Positions 29,302-38,550 of a DNA stretch of 64,000 bases are shown one piece after another (position 1 is the stretch's first letter; each line of letters begins with the position of its first letter). The position numbers and the translations under genes are program-made. Under the pieces are notes generated by a model, which was not told where the DNA came from, did no database searches, and saw nothing but the letters and a program-made list of their open reading frames with translations. The stretch spans positions 2,687,501 to 2,751,500 of the forward strand of contig NZ_CP122537.1 of NCBI RefSeq assembly GCF_029853695.1. The letters are read 5' to 3'. Source of the stretch: Jannaschia sp. GRR-S6-38. Lineage in GTDB: Bacteria; Pseudomonadota; Alphaproteobacteria; Rhodobacterales; Rhodobacteraceae.

Positions 29302-29898
29302 TTGCCAGTTTCCGGATTTATGAGTGTCCACCCCCAGAGCCGATCGAACCGGTCGGCCCTGGTCCTCACCTACATCACATCCTCGACCGAAGTGGCCGTC
29401 GATATCGGCTACGTCGCCTGCTCGCTCGGTCTGACCGTGCGCGCGGCGGCGGGCGAGGCCGCGCGTCCGCTGGCGGATCTCTGGCTCGTCGATCTCGACG
29501 GGCCCGATCCGCTGCCGGACTGGGTCGACGCGCTGCTCGACGACCCGGAGGCGCATGTGATCCTGTTGGGCTCCAAGACCGCCCTCTTCGAGGCGCGTCC
29601 GGCGGTGTGCCGCATGGTGCATCCCGGGATGGATGTCACCGGCCTGAGCGCCGCGGTGGCCGGCGTCCTCGAAGAGGTGCGGCGCAAGCCGTCGCTGAGC
29701 GAGCGCGAGCGCCAGACCATCGCGCTTTACGGCCACGGCCTGACGCTGAAGGAGATCGGCGGGCGGCTTGGGATCAGCGACAAGTCCGCGGAGACCTACA
29801 AGGCGCGCGCCTGCCGCAAGCTCGGCCTGACCGGGCGCGCGGCGATCCTGCGCTATGTGCAGGGCGGGGCGGCCGGGCGATCCACCTCGGCGACCTGA
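29302..29898 (+). CDS. LuxR/CsgD-like transcriptional regulator
   Basis: 198 aa. N-terminal receiver-like domain without clear phospho-Asp (LVLTYITSSTEVAVDIGYVA ... LWLVDLDGPDPLPDWVD) and a C-terminal LuxR helix-turn-helix: LSERERQTIALYGHGLTLKE with SDKSAETYKARACRKLGLTG. The domain layout equals CsgD/VpsT, regulators of curli and biofilm matrix. TTG at 29302 is preceded by GGAGGGG at 6 bases; ATG 29320 has no good site. Position next to curlin-like genes supports a CsgD-type job. Confidence 0.8.
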   Translation: MPVSGFMSVHPQSRSNRSALVLTYITSSTEVAVDIGYVACSLGLTVRAAAGEAARPLADLWLVDLDGPDPLPDWVDALLDDPEAHVILLGSKTALFEARPAVCRMVHPGMDVTGLSAAVAGVLEEVRRKPSLSERERQTIALYGHGLTLKEIGGRLGISDKSAETYKARACRKLGLTGRAAILRYVQGGAAGRSTSAT

Positions 29899-29910
29899 AG
29901 AGACAGGTGT

Positions 29911-29940
29911 GCGCGCCCCGGGTGTCCGGGGCCCGCGCGC
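29911..29940. terminator. GC hairpin between convergent genes
   Basis: CCCCGG (29916-29921) pairs with CCGGGG (29926-29931) over GTGT, and the GCGCG/CGCGC outer arms extend it with a bulge. It lies between the stops of the LuxR-type and amidohydrolase genes; no U-run. Confidence 0.45.
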
Positions 29941-29946
29941 CGGGGC

Positions 29947-31107
29947 TCAGGCGGCCGGCATCCGGCGTTCCACGATCTCGGCCCACCAGGAACAGCCGGC
30001 GGGGATGGCCTCGTCGGTGAAGTCGTATTCCGGGTGGTGGACCGGGGCGGTGTCGCCGTTGCCCACCAGGATATAGGCGCCGGGGCGTTCCTCCAGCATG
30101 AAGGCGAAATCCTCGCCGCCCATGACCAGCGGCGCGTCGGCGCAATCGCCCGAGACCGCGCGCGCCACCTCGGCGGCGAATTCGGTCTGCTCCTCGTGGT
30201 TCACCATGACGGGGTAGTTGCGCTGGTAGTCGACGGCGGCGGTGCCCCCGAAGGTAGTGGCGATGCCGGTCGCGATCTGGCCGATGCGCGTTTCGGCCAA
30301 GTCGCGCATCCCTGGGGACATGGTGCGGACGGTACCCTTCAGCGTCACGCGCTGGGGGATCACGTTGAAGGCCTTGGAGGAGGATTCCATCGAGGTGACG
30401 GAAACCACGATCTGGTCCACCGGGTCGGCGTTGCGCGCGGCGATGGTCTGCAGCGCGGTGATCAGGTGGGCGGCCATCACGCCCGTGTCGACCGTCTCGT
30501 GCGGCTTGGCAGCGTGGCCGCCGCGGCCCTCGAGCTCGATCTCGAACACGTCGGTGGCGGCGAAGAAGGCGCCGGGGCGGATCGCGAAGCTGCCCACGGG
30601 GCGGCCGGGCCAGTTGTGCATGCCGTAGACCTCCTGGATGTTCCAGCGGTCCATCATGCCATCGTCGCACATCTCCTTGCCGCCGCCGCCGCCTTCCTCG
30701 GCGGGCTGGAAGATCACCACGACGGTGCCGGCGAAGTTGCGCGTCTCGGTGAGGTAGCGCGCGGCGCCCAGCAGCATGGCGGTGTGGCCGTCATGGCCGC
30801 AGGCATGCATCGCGCCGGGCGTCTTCGAGGCCCATTCGGCGCCGGTCTGCTCGTGGATCGGCAGCGCGTCCATGTCGGCGCGCAGCCCGATCACCCGCTC
30901 GCTCTCCTGCTTGCCGCGGATCACGCCGACGACGCCGGTCCGGCCGATGCCCTCGACCACCTCGTCGCAGCCGAATTCGCGCAGCCTGTCGGCCACCAGT
31001 TTCGAGGTGCGGTGGGTGTCGAAGAGGATCTCGGGGTTCTCGTGCAGGTCGCGGCGCCAGGCGGCGATTTCGGGCTGAAGTTCGGCGAAGCGGTTCTTGA
31101 CGGGCAT
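29947..31107 (-). CDS. M20 family amidohydrolase
   Basis: 386-residue zinc peptidase-like hydrolase (hippurate/N-acyl-amino-acid hydrolase group). Metal ligands are in GLRADMDALPIHE and MHACGHDGHTAMLLG, the general base and next ligand in FQPAEEGGGGGK, and a His in VYGMHNWPG; the dimerisation domain follows. The last ligand is in VMGGEDFAFMLE. ATG 31107 follows GGAGAC. The substrate may be an N-acyl amino acid or indole-acetyl conjugate. The next gene (mscS) is 55 bases upstream on the same strand. Confidence 0.88.
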   Translation of the reverse strand: MPVKNRFAELQPEIAAWRRDLHENPEILFDTHRTSKLVADRLREFGCDEVVEGIGRTGVVGVIRGKQESERVIGLRADMDALPIHEQTGAEWASKTPGAMHACGHDGHTAMLLGAARYLTETRNFAGTVVVIFQPAEEGGGGGKEMCDDGMMDRWNIQEVYGMHNWPGRPVGSFAIRPGAFFAATDVFEIELEGRGGHAAKPHETVDTGVMAAHLITALQTIAARNADPVDQIVVSVTSMESSSKAFNVIPQRVTLKGTVRTMSPGMRDLAETRIGQIATGIATTFGGTAAVDYQRNYPVMVNHEEQTEFAAEVARAVSGDCADAPLVMGGEDFAFMLEERPGAYILVGNGDTAPVHHPEYDFTDEAIPAGCSWWAEIVERRMPAA

Positions 31108-31162
31108 GGGGGTCTCCTTCGGGGGCGCAGCCTGTCGCGCGGGGATCGGGAGGGCAAGGGGG

Positions 31163-32089
31163 TCACTCGGCGGCCTCTTGCCGCCGGGCGGGGGCCTCGG
31201 TTTCCAGGGATCCGCCGAGATGCAGCGTCTGCGTGGGGAAGGGGATGGCGATGCCCGCATCGGCGAAGGCGCGCTCGACGGCCAGCATCACGGCCGAGCG
31301 GGTATGCACCACCTCGGCCTGGGTCGAGGCGGTCCACCAGCGCAGGCGCACGGATTTCGCGAAATCGCCCAGGTTGGTCGAGAGCGCTTCGGGGGCGGGG
31401 TCGGCCAAGACGCCGTCGACGCCCCGCGCGGCCTGCACCGCCACGTCGATCGCCTGGCCGGTATCGGCGTCGTAATGGATGCCGAAATCGTATTCCGAGC
31501 GGCGCGTCTCGAAGGCCGTGTTGACGGTAATCGCGTCGGTATAGACCTGTGCGTTGGGGATCACGACGCGGCGGCCGTCATAGGTGCGGATCAGGGTGGC
31601 GCGCATCTCGATCTCTTCGACCGTGCCCTCGTAGCCGTTGCCGGTGACGATCTGGTCGCCGGTGCGGAAGGGCTGGCGGAAGAGGATCAGCAGGCCCGCG
31701 AAGAGGTTCTGCAGGATGTCCTTGAAGGCGAAGCCGATCGCGACCGAGCCGATGCCGAGCCCGGCCACGAGATCGCCCAGCCGCAACGAGGGCACGACGA
31801 TCGTGAAGGCGATGAGCAGCCCCGCGATGGCGACCAGCCAACGCAGGATCGAGCCCAGGACCGAGCCCAGCGAGTTGCGCCCGCGGCTGGCGGCGGTGCG
31901 ACTGACGGCCCAGCCGATCGTGGCGCCGGCGGCGACGAAGAGCAGCGCGACCACGAGGGCCACGGCGAGATTGGGCAGCAGGCGGAAGAAGCCTTCGAGC
32001 CAGCTGTCGAGCTTGGCGAAGATCAGGGAGGTGTCGGCGGTGACCTGATCGAAGCCGGTGGCGCCCTGCGGGTCGGTGTCCTGTTCCAT
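31163..32089 (-). CDS. MscS-type mechanosensitive ion channel
   Basis: 308 aa. Three to four membrane helices (LAVALVVALLFVAAGATIGW, LVAIAGLLIAFTIVV, LVAGLGIGSVAIGFAFKDIL), the last being the pore-lining TM3 of MscS with Gly/Ala packing; then the beta domain FRTGDQIVTGNGYEGTVEEI and VVIPNAQVYTDAI. Releases ions when membrane tension rises on osmotic downshift. Standard length for short MscS. C-terminal tail is unrelated. Confidence 0.9.
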   Translation of the reverse strand: MEQDTDPQGATGFDQVTADTSLIFAKLDSWLEGFFRLLPNLAVALVVALLFVAAGATIGWAVSRTAASRGRNSLGSVLGSILRWLVAIAGLLIAFTIVVPSLRLGDLVAGLGIGSVAIGFAFKDILQNLFAGLLILFRQPFRTGDQIVTGNGYEGTVEEIEMRATLIRTYDGRRVVIPNAQVYTDAITVNTAFETRRSEYDFGIHYDADTGQAIDVAVQAARGVDGVLADPAPEALSTNLGDFAKSVRLRWWTASTQAEVVHTRSAVMLAVERAFADAGIAIPFPTQTLHLGGSLETEAPARRQEAAE

Positions 32090-32219
32090 GCGCGTCTCGC
32101 CCTGGTTGTGCGCGGAGGGAACGGGCGGGGCGGGCCGGGGGTTCCGCACTGCTCCGGGAGCCGCGCCTGTGACCTGGCAGGGGAAGGGGGCGCCGCCCAT
32201 CGCCCGCGGGCGGTGCGGG

Positions 32220-33386
32220 TCAGGCGGCGAGCGTGTCCACGACCTTGCGCAGCAGCGCCTCGCCCGCCTCGAACTGGGCCTTGGCGATCCATTCGTCGGG
32301 CTGGTGCGCCTGGGCGATGTCGCCCGGGCCGCAGACCACGGCGGAATAGCCGCGATCCTGAAACTGGCCGGCCTCGGTGCCGTAGGTGACGACATGGGTG
32401 CCGTTATCGCCGGTCAGGCGGCGGATCAGCGCCTCGGCGCGGCCCGCGGCGCCCTCGGGGCGCAGGGCGGGCACGGCGTTGCCGCGCCGGAAGGTGACGC
32501 CGGCCTGCGTGTGGCGGGCGCGCAGCGCGGCGTCGAGATCGGCAAGGAAGGCCTCGAGCGCATCCGCGTGCCGGTCGACGCGGTCGCCCGCCGGGACGCG
32601 GAAGCCCAGCTTGAAGGTGCAGTCCTTCGCGGTGATGTTATGCGCCGTCCCGCCTTGGATCATGCCGACATGGACGGTGGTGAAGGGCGGGTCGAAGGCG
32701 GCGGAGACGGGATCGGGCGTCTCGGTCTGGATCGCCGCGTTGCGGTCGTTGACCCATCCGAGGATGCGCCCCGCCTCGTGGATGGCCGACACGCCCTCGG
32801 GGAGCTTCGAGCTGTGCACCTCGAAGCCGTGCACGTGGATGTCGTAGATCACCGAGGCGTTGTGGCCGGTGACCGGGCGCAGCATCGTCGGCTCGCCGAT
32901 GATGGCGGCGCCGGCGCGGGGCAGGTGGGCGGCCATGTCGTCGATCATCGGGGGCGCGCCGATGCAGCCGACCTCCTCGTCGTAGGAAAGCGCGATCTGC
33001 AGGGGGCGTTCGAGTTTGCGGGAGAGCGCGTAGGGCACCATGGCGAGCGCCAGCGCGTCGAAGCCCTTCATGTCGCAGGTGCCGCGGCCATAGAGGCGGC
33101 CGTCCCGCTCGGTCACGGCGAAGGGCTCGAAATGCCAGTCCTGCCCGTCGACCGGCACGACGTCGGTATGGCCCGACAGGACCACGCCGCCCTCCACCTC
33201 CGGCCCGACATTGGCGTAGAGCGCGGCCTTGCGGCCGGTGGGGTCGGGGACGCGGCGCGCGGTGACGCCGAAATCGGCGAGATAACCCTCGACCCAGTCG
33301 ATCAAATCGAGGTTCGAGTCGCGGCTGACGGTCGGGAAGGCGACGAGACGATCGAGGATCTGCCGGGCGGAAAGGGGCTGGGCCAT
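32220..33386 (-). CDS. argE: Acetylornithine deacetylase
   Basis: 388 aa, M20 metallopeptidase of arginine synthesis. LSGHTDVVPVDGQDW and GRGTCDMKGFDALAL supply metal ligands; ALSYDEEVGCIGAPPMI holds the catalytic Glu pair; IGEPTMLRP and HSSKLPEGVSAIHEA follow; C-terminal GTEAGQFQDRGY and ligand in GPGDIAQAHQPDEWI. These match ArgE rather than DapE. Start 33386 puts the first ligand at the normal distance. Divergent from the peptide ABC operon. Confidence 0.92.
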   Translation of the reverse strand: MAQPLSARQILDRLVAFPTVSRDSNLDLIDWVEGYLADFGVTARRVPDPTGRKAALYANVGPEVEGGVVLSGHTDVVPVDGQDWHFEPFAVTERDGRLYGRGTCDMKGFDALALAMVPYALSRKLERPLQIALSYDEEVGCIGAPPMIDDMAAHLPRAGAAIIGEPTMLRPVTGHNASVIYDIHVHGFEVHSSKLPEGVSAIHEAGRILGWVNDRNAAIQTETPDPVSAAFDPPFTTVHVGMIQGGTAHNITAKDCTFKLGFRVPAGDRVDRHADALEAFLADLDAALRARHTQAGVTFRRGNAVPALRPEGAAGRAEALIRRLTGDNGTHVVTYGTEAGQFQDRGYSAVVCGPGDIAQAHQPDEWIAKAQFEAGEALLRKVVDTLAA

Positions 33387-33581
33387 GGGGCACCTCCTCT
33401 TCGCGGGATGCGTATCCGCGCGGCGAAGGTCAAGCGCCGCGCCCGATCCGAGGGCGACGCCACGGCACCCGGGGGCGGGGCCCGGCAAGCCGCTTGCGGG
33501 ACTGCGATCATCTGCTACCGTGATCGGCGGCAAGCCGGGACACGCAAGATCCCGGCATCGAGACGCAACGGGGAGCGGGGG

Positions 33582-34616
33582 ATGCCGGACGGCGCTGACC
33601 GCACGGGGCCGCAGGAGAGCGCGGCTCGAAACGTATTGGAGGTGCGCGGGCTGCGCACCGTGTTCGGGACCCGCGGCGGCGAGGTCCACGCCGTCAACTC
33701 GGTCAGTTTCGAAGTGAAGCCCGGCGAACTTTTGGGCGTCGTAGGCGAGTCCGGTTCGGGCAAGTCGGTGACGATGATGTCGCTGATCGGCCTGCTGCCC
33801 AGCCCGCCCGCCGAAGTGCGCGAAGGCGAGGTCCTGCTGGATGGAGAGGACCTGCTGAAGGTCACGCCGTCGCGGCTGCGCGAGGTGCGGGGCGGCGAGG
33901 TTGGCTTCATCTTCCAGGACCCGATGACCTCGCTCAACCCGGTCTTCACGGTGGGGTTCCAGATCGCCGAACCGCTTCGCCGGCACATGGGCATGAACCG
34001 CAAGCAGGCGCGGGCGCGGTCGATTGAGCTTCTGGAGCTGGTCGGCATCCCCGGCGCGGCCGGCCGGCTCGACGATTATCCGCACCAGTTTTCCGGCGGT
34101 ATGCGCCAGCGCGTGATGATCGCCATCGCGCTGGCCTGCGACCCGAAGGTCCTGATCGCCGACGAGCCGACGACCGCGCTGGACGTCACGATCCAGGCGC
34201 AGATTCTGGAGATCGTGGAGGATCTGCGCGCCAAGCTCGGCATGGCGATCATCTGGATCACCCATGATCTGGGCGTGGTCGCGGGCATCGCCGACCGGGT
34301 ACTGGTGATGTATGGTGGGCAGATCGTCGAGCAGGCGCCGGTGCATCCGCTCTTCAACGATCCGCGGCATCCCTATACCCGCGCGCTTCTCAAGACGATC
34401 CCGTCGGTGACGGGCGAGCGGGCGGCCAAGCTGCAGGTGATCGAGGGGCAGCCGCCGATCCTGGGCGCGGCGCCGACGGCCTGCCCGTTCCGCGACCGTT
34501 GCCCGCTGGCCTTCGACCGCTGTCACGTCGAGAACCCGGCGCGCGAGATCGTTGGCCCCGAGCATGACGCGGCCTGTTTCCACCCGCTGGCCAAGACCGG
34601 GAAGGACGCCGCATGA
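33582..34616 (+). CDS. dppD: Dipeptide/oligopeptide ABC transporter ATPase (DppD-type)
   Basis: 344 aa. Walker A GESGSGKS (residues 55-62), signature FSGGMRQRV, Walker [12 protein letters not shown], switch [10 protein letters not shown], and the C-terminal Cys-containing oligopeptide extension [15 protein letters not shown], which in this family may bind a [4Fe-4S] cluster. First gene of a five-gene importer; its stop overlaps dppF (ATGA). Confidence 0.93.
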   Translation: MPDGADRTGPQESAARNVLEVRGLRTVFGTRGGEVHAVNSVSFEVKPGELLGVVGESGSGKSVTMMSLIGLLPSPPAEVREGEVLLDGEDLLKVTPSRLREVRGGEVGFIFQDPMTSLNPVFTVGFQIAEPLRRHMGMNRKQARARSIELLELVGIPGAAGRLDDYPHQFSGGMRQRVMIAIALACDPKVLIADEPTTALDVTIQAQILEIVEDLRAKLGMAIIWITHDLGVVAGIADRVLVMYGGQIVEQAPVHPLFNDPRHPYTRALLKTIPSVTGERAAKLQVIEGQPPILGAAPTACPFRDRCPLAFDRCHVENPAREIVGPEHDAACFHPLAKTGKDAA

Positions 34617-35626
34617 AGCCGCTCGTCGAGGTGCGCGACCTGAAGATGCATTTCCCGATCTATGCGGGGCTCCTGCGGCGCCAGGTCGGTGCGGTGAAGG
34701 CGGTGGACGGGGTCAGCTTCTCGATCCTGGAAGGCGAGACGCTGGGGCTGGTGGGCGAGTCGGGCTGCGGCAAGTCTACCTGCGGACGCGCCGTGCTGCG
34801 GCTCTACGACATCACCGATGGCGAGATCGTCATCGACGGGCGGGCCATCGGGTCCGAGGACCAGATGTCGCTGCGCCGCATCCGTCCGACGATGCAGATG
34901 GTGTTCCAGGACCCGCAGGCCTCGCTCAACCCGCGGATGACCGTGGGCTCGATCATCGGCGAGCCGCTGGACGAGCATTCGGGCATGTCGCGGGCCGACA
35001 AGCAGGCCCGGGTCGAGGTGCTGATGGACCAGGTCGGGCTGAACCGGGCCTTCATCAACCGCTACCCGCACGAATTCTCGGGCGGACAGCGCCAGCGGAT
35101 CGGGATCGCCCGCGCGCTGGCGCTCAAGCCCAAATTCATCGTCTGCGACGAGCCCATCGCGGCGCTCGACGTCTCGATCCAGGCGCAGGTGGTGAACCTG
35201 CTGGAGGAGCTGCAGGACGAGCTGGGGCTGACCTATCTCTTCATCAGCCACGACCTGTCGATGGTGCGCCACATCGCCGACCGCGTGGCGGTGATGTATC
35301 TGGGCAAGGTGGTGGAACTGGCGCCGCGCGACCCGCTCTACGAGGCGCCGCTGCATCCCTATACGCAGGCGCTCCTGTCGGCGGTGCCCGAGCCGGACCC
35401 CGCCCAGGCGGGCCGCAAGCGCGAGCGGATCGTGTTGCAGGGCGACGTGCCCAGCCCCGCGAACCCGCCCGAGGGCTGCAATTTCCGCACCCGCTGCCCG
35501 CGCGCGACCGATTTGTGCCGCCGTATCGACCCCGCATTCCGGGAAGTGACGCCAGGCCATTGGGCCGCCTGCCACCTGCACGATCCGGAGCTGGCCGACC
35601 AGATGGCCGCGGAGGGTGCCGCATGA
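34613..35626 (+). CDS. dppF: Dipeptide/oligopeptide ABC transporter ATPase (DppF-type)
   Basis: 337 aa. Walker A GESGCGKS (residues 48-55), [15 protein letters not shown], Walker [13 protein letters not shown], switch [14 protein letters not shown] and the C-terminal [15 protein letters not shown] extension. Pairs with DppD to energise the two permeases. Coupled to dppD; the substrate-binding gene starts 91 bases later. Confidence 0.93.
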   Translation: MKPLVEVRDLKMHFPIYAGLLRRQVGAVKAVDGVSFSILEGETLGLVGESGCGKSTCGRAVLRLYDITDGEIVIDGRAIGSEDQMSLRRIRPTMQMVFQDPQASLNPRMTVGSIIGEPLDEHSGMSRADKQARVEVLMDQVGLNRAFINRYPHEFSGGQRQRIGIARALALKPKFIVCDEPIAALDVSIQAQVVNLLEELQDELGLTYLFISHDLSMVRHIADRVAVMYLGKVVELAPRDPLYEAPLHPYTQALLSAVPEPDPAQAGRKRERIVLQGDVPSPANPPEGCNFRTRCPRATDLCRRIDPAFREVTPGHWAACHLHDPELADQMAAEGAA

Positions 35627-35717
35627 GATTCCGATCTTCGCACGAGGATCGGCGACCGACGCGCCGCAAGAGCGCGCGGGACACGAGGACGACGAGCATC
35701 CAACAAGGAGAGACCCC

Positions 35718-37433
35718 ATGAACACGAAGTCAGCCCTGCTCTGCGCGGCCGCGAGCTTCGCCCTTGCGCCGATGGCCCTGGCCGACGCCCATGAGGGCGA
35801 GCGCGGGCGCGACGGCCAGGTGAACATCATCTACTGGCAGGCCCCGTCCACGCTGAACCCGTTCCTGTCGGGCGGCACCAAGGATGTCGAGGCCGCCTCG
35901 CTGGTCGTCGAGCCGCTGGCGCGCTTCGACGAGACCGGCACGATCCAGCCCTGGCTGGCGGAGGAGATCCCCACCGTCGAGAACGGGGGCATCACCGAGG
36001 ACCTGAAGCAGATCACCTGGAAGATCACGCCCGGCCTCGTCTGGTCGGACGGCACGCCCTTCACCTCGGCGGATGTGAAATTCACCTATGAGTACTGCAC
36101 CAATCCCGAGGGCGGCTGCGCGCAGATCACCAAGTTCGAGGGCATCGAGAGCGTCGAGACGCCCGACGACCTGACCGTGGTGGTCACCTTCGCCGAGCCG
36201 AACCCCTATCCCTACACGGCCTTCGTGGGCGGCGAGAGCCCGATCCTGCAGGCGGCGCAATTCGCCGATTGCGTGGGCGCCGCGGCCTCGACCTGCACCG
36301 ATCAGAACTTCAACCCGATCGGCACCGGGCCCTTCGTCGTGGACGAGTTCCGCACCAATGACGTGATCTCGTTCTCGGCCAACCCGAACTACCGCGAGGC
36401 GGGCAAGCCGGCCTTCGCGAGCGTCAACTTCAAGGGCGGCGGCGACGCCGAGGCCGCGGGCCGCGCGGTGATGCAGACGGGCGAGTTCGACTATGCCTGG
36501 AACCTGCAGCTGGCGCCCGAGGTGATCGCGCAGATGGAGTCGGGCGGGCTGGGCACGCCGGTCGCGGGCTTCGGCCCGCTGGTCGAGCGCATCATGCTCA
36601 ACAACACCAACCCCGACCCGGCGCTGCCCCCCGAGGAGCGTTCGGTCGTCAGGCCGCACCCGTTCCTGGGCGACCCGGCGGTCTACAACGCGATGTCCAT
36701 GGCGATCGACCGGCCGCTCCTGGTCGAGATCGGCTATGGCCAGGCCGGCCGCGTGACCTGCAACTGGGTGCCGGCGCCGGAAGCCTTCTCGTCGACCTCG
36801 ATGACCTGCGACACGCAGGACCTGGAGGGCGCCAAGGCCATGCTCGAGGAGGCCGGCTGGGTCGACTCGAACGGTGACGGCGTGCGCGAGAAGGACGGCG
36901 TGGAGCTGCGCGTCCTCTATCAGACCTCGACCAACGCCGTCCGCCAGGACTTCCAGGCGCTGATCAAGGAATGGTGGGAGGAGATCGGCTTCGCGGTCGA
37001 GCTGCGCAACATCAACGCCAGCGTGTTCTTCGGCGGGGATGCGGGGTCGCCCGACACCTTCCAGAAGTTCTATGCCGACGTCGAGATGTACGCCAACACC
37101 TTCAACGGCACCGACCCGCAGGCCTATCTGGGCAACGGGCTGTGCGACAAGGCGCCGACCCCGGCCACGCAGTGGCAGGGCGAGAACATCTCGCGCTTCT
37201 GCATGGAGGAGTACGACGCGCTCTGGAACGAACTGGCGCAGACCGCCGACCTGTCGGAGCGCCAGCGCATCGGCAAGGAGCTCAACGACATGATCGTCCA
37301 GAACGGCGGGATGATCCCGCTGGTGCATCGCGGCCGCCTCTCGGCCCATGCCAACGACCTGGGCGGCATCAAGCTGAACGTCTGGGACAGCGAGCTGTGG
37401 AACATCGCCGACTGGTACCGCACCGGCAACTGA
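35718..37433 (+). CDS. Peptide ABC transporter substrate-binding protein
   Basis: 571-residue family-5 solute-binding protein with signal peptide (LLCAAASFALAPMALADA). Typical stretches: IIYWQAPSTLNPFLSGG, WKITPGLVWSDGTPFTSADV, and NAMSMAIDRPLLVEIGYG. It has more Cys than usual (YCTNPEGGC, DCVGAAASTCTD), possibly disulfides. ATG 35718 follows AAGGAGAG. The ligand could be a peptide, opine or nickel chelate; sequence does not decide. A strong hairpin follows its stop. Confidence 0.9.
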   Translation: MNTKSALLCAAASFALAPMALADAHEGERGRDGQVNIIYWQAPSTLNPFLSGGTKDVEAASLVVEPLARFDETGTIQPWLAEEIPTVENGGITEDLKQITWKITPGLVWSDGTPFTSADVKFTYEYCTNPEGGCAQITKFEGIESVETPDDLTVVVTFAEPNPYPYTAFVGGESPILQAAQFADCVGAAASTCTDQNFNPIGTGPFVVDEFRTNDVISFSANPNYREAGKPAFASVNFKGGGDAEAAGRAVMQTGEFDYAWNLQLAPEVIAQMESGGLGTPVAGFGPLVERIMLNNTNPDPALPPEERSVVRPHPFLGDPAVYNAMSMAIDRPLLVEIGYGQAGRVTCNWVPAPEAFSSTSMTCDTQDLEGAKAMLEEAGWVDSNGDGVREKDGVELRVLYQTSTNAVRQDFQALIKEWWEEIGFAVELRNINASVFFGGDAGSPDTFQKFYADVEMYANTFNGTDPQAYLGNGLCDKAPTPATQWQGENISRFCMEEYDALWNELAQTADLSERQRIGKELNDMIVQNGGMIPLVHRGRLSAHANDLGGIKLNVWDSELWNIADWYRTGN

Positions 37434-37440
37434 TGCCCCT

Positions 37441-37464
37441 CCGGGCGGGGTGATCCCCGCCCGG
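37441..37464 (+). terminator. Intercistronic hairpin after the binding-protein gene
   Basis: A perfect 10-bp stem (CCGGGCGGGG, 37441-37450, with 37455-37464) over TGAT, 8 bases after the stop. No U-run, so likely a 3' mRNA-stabilising or partial-termination structure that keeps the binding protein more abundant than the permeases. Confidence 0.65.
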
Positions 37465-37536
37465 CCGAAAACCGGGTCCGGCGGCATGCCCCGCCGGTCC
37501 CCCCCACCCCCGATGCCCTGAGCCGAGACGCCGCGC

Positions 37537-38544
37537 ATGCTGACCTTCACGATCAGACGATTGCTCTTCGCGATCCCGACGCTTCTGTTCATCGCATTGA
37601 TGATCTTCCTCCTGCTCGAGCTGGCCCCTGGCGACCCGATGGCGAACGTGCCGCTGACGGTGCCGTCGGAGGTCAAGGAGCAGATGCGCCAGGCGCTGGG
37701 CCTGGGCGAGCCGGCCCCGATCCGGTTCTGGAAATGGATCGTCCAGTTCTTCTGGATCGAGCCGCTCAACGTCGTGGACGCGATGTTCGGCACGGGCTTC
37801 GCCGAGGGCCAGCTGCGCATCATCAGCTGGCAGAACCGCGCCCCCGTCTTCGCCACCATCGCCGAGCGCATCCCGCAGACGCTCTGGGTCGTGGGCACCG
37901 CCTACCTGGTGGCCATTGCCATCGCGATCCCGGTGGGGATCTACTCGGCCTACCGGCAATACAGCTTCTTCGACCAGGCCGGCACCTTCGTGACGATGGT
38001 GGGCTTCTCCGTCCCGCCCTTCTTCTCGGGCGTGCTGGTCATCATCATCTTTGCGGTACAGCTGCGCTGGTTCCCGTCGATCTACGACACCACGCTGGTG
38101 GTCGACAGCTGGGCGGCGCTGAAGCAGCAGATCTGGCAGATGTTCCTGCCGGTGATGATCCTGGCGCTGCAGATCACCTCGCAGCTGAGCCGCTTCATGC
38201 GCGCCTCGATGCTGGACAATCTCGGGCAGGATTACGTGCGCACGGCGCGCGCCAAAGGCCTGCGCGAGCGGACGGTGGTGCTGGTCCACGTGCTGCGCAA
38301 CTCGATGATCCCGGTGGTGACGGTGATCGCGCTAGGCATCCCGCAGGTCTTTGGCGGCGCGATCATCACCGAGCAGGTCTTCAAGGTGAACGGCATCGGC
38401 CAGCTTCTGATCACCGCGCTGCAGGCCAACGACCTGCCGATGGTGCAGACGCTCACCTTCATCTTCGCCGTGCTGATCGTCCTCTTCAACCTGATCGCGG
38501 ATGTGCTCTACGGCATTCTCGATCCGCGCATCCGCTATGATTGA
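37537..38544 (+). CDS. dppB: Peptide ABC transporter permease (DppB-type)
   Basis: 335 aa, six membrane segments, N-terminal helix LLFAIPTLLFIALMIFLLLE. The EAA loop is DYVRTARAKGLRERTVVLVH near residue 229. LFNLIADVLYGILDPRIRYD is the usual C-terminus. An extra 25-residue periplasmic insertion (FFWIEPLNVVDAMFGTGFAE) sits before TM2. Six bases separate its stop from the next ATG. Confidence 0.93.
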   Translation: MLTFTIRRLLFAIPTLLFIALMIFLLLELAPGDPMANVPLTVPSEVKEQMRQALGLGEPAPIRFWKWIVQFFWIEPLNVVDAMFGTGFAEGQLRIISWQNRAPVFATIAERIPQTLWVVGTAYLVAIAIAIPVGIYSAYRQYSFFDQAGTFVTMVGFSVPPFFSGVLVIIIFAVQLRWFPSIYDTTLVVDSWAALKQQIWQMFLPVMILALQITSQLSRFMRASMLDNLGQDYVRTARAKGLRERTVVLVHVLRNSMIPVVTVIALGIPQVFGGAIITEQVFKVNGIGQLLITALQANDLPMVQTLTFIFAVLIVLFNLIADVLYGILDPRIRYD

Positions 38545-38550
38545 GGCCCC

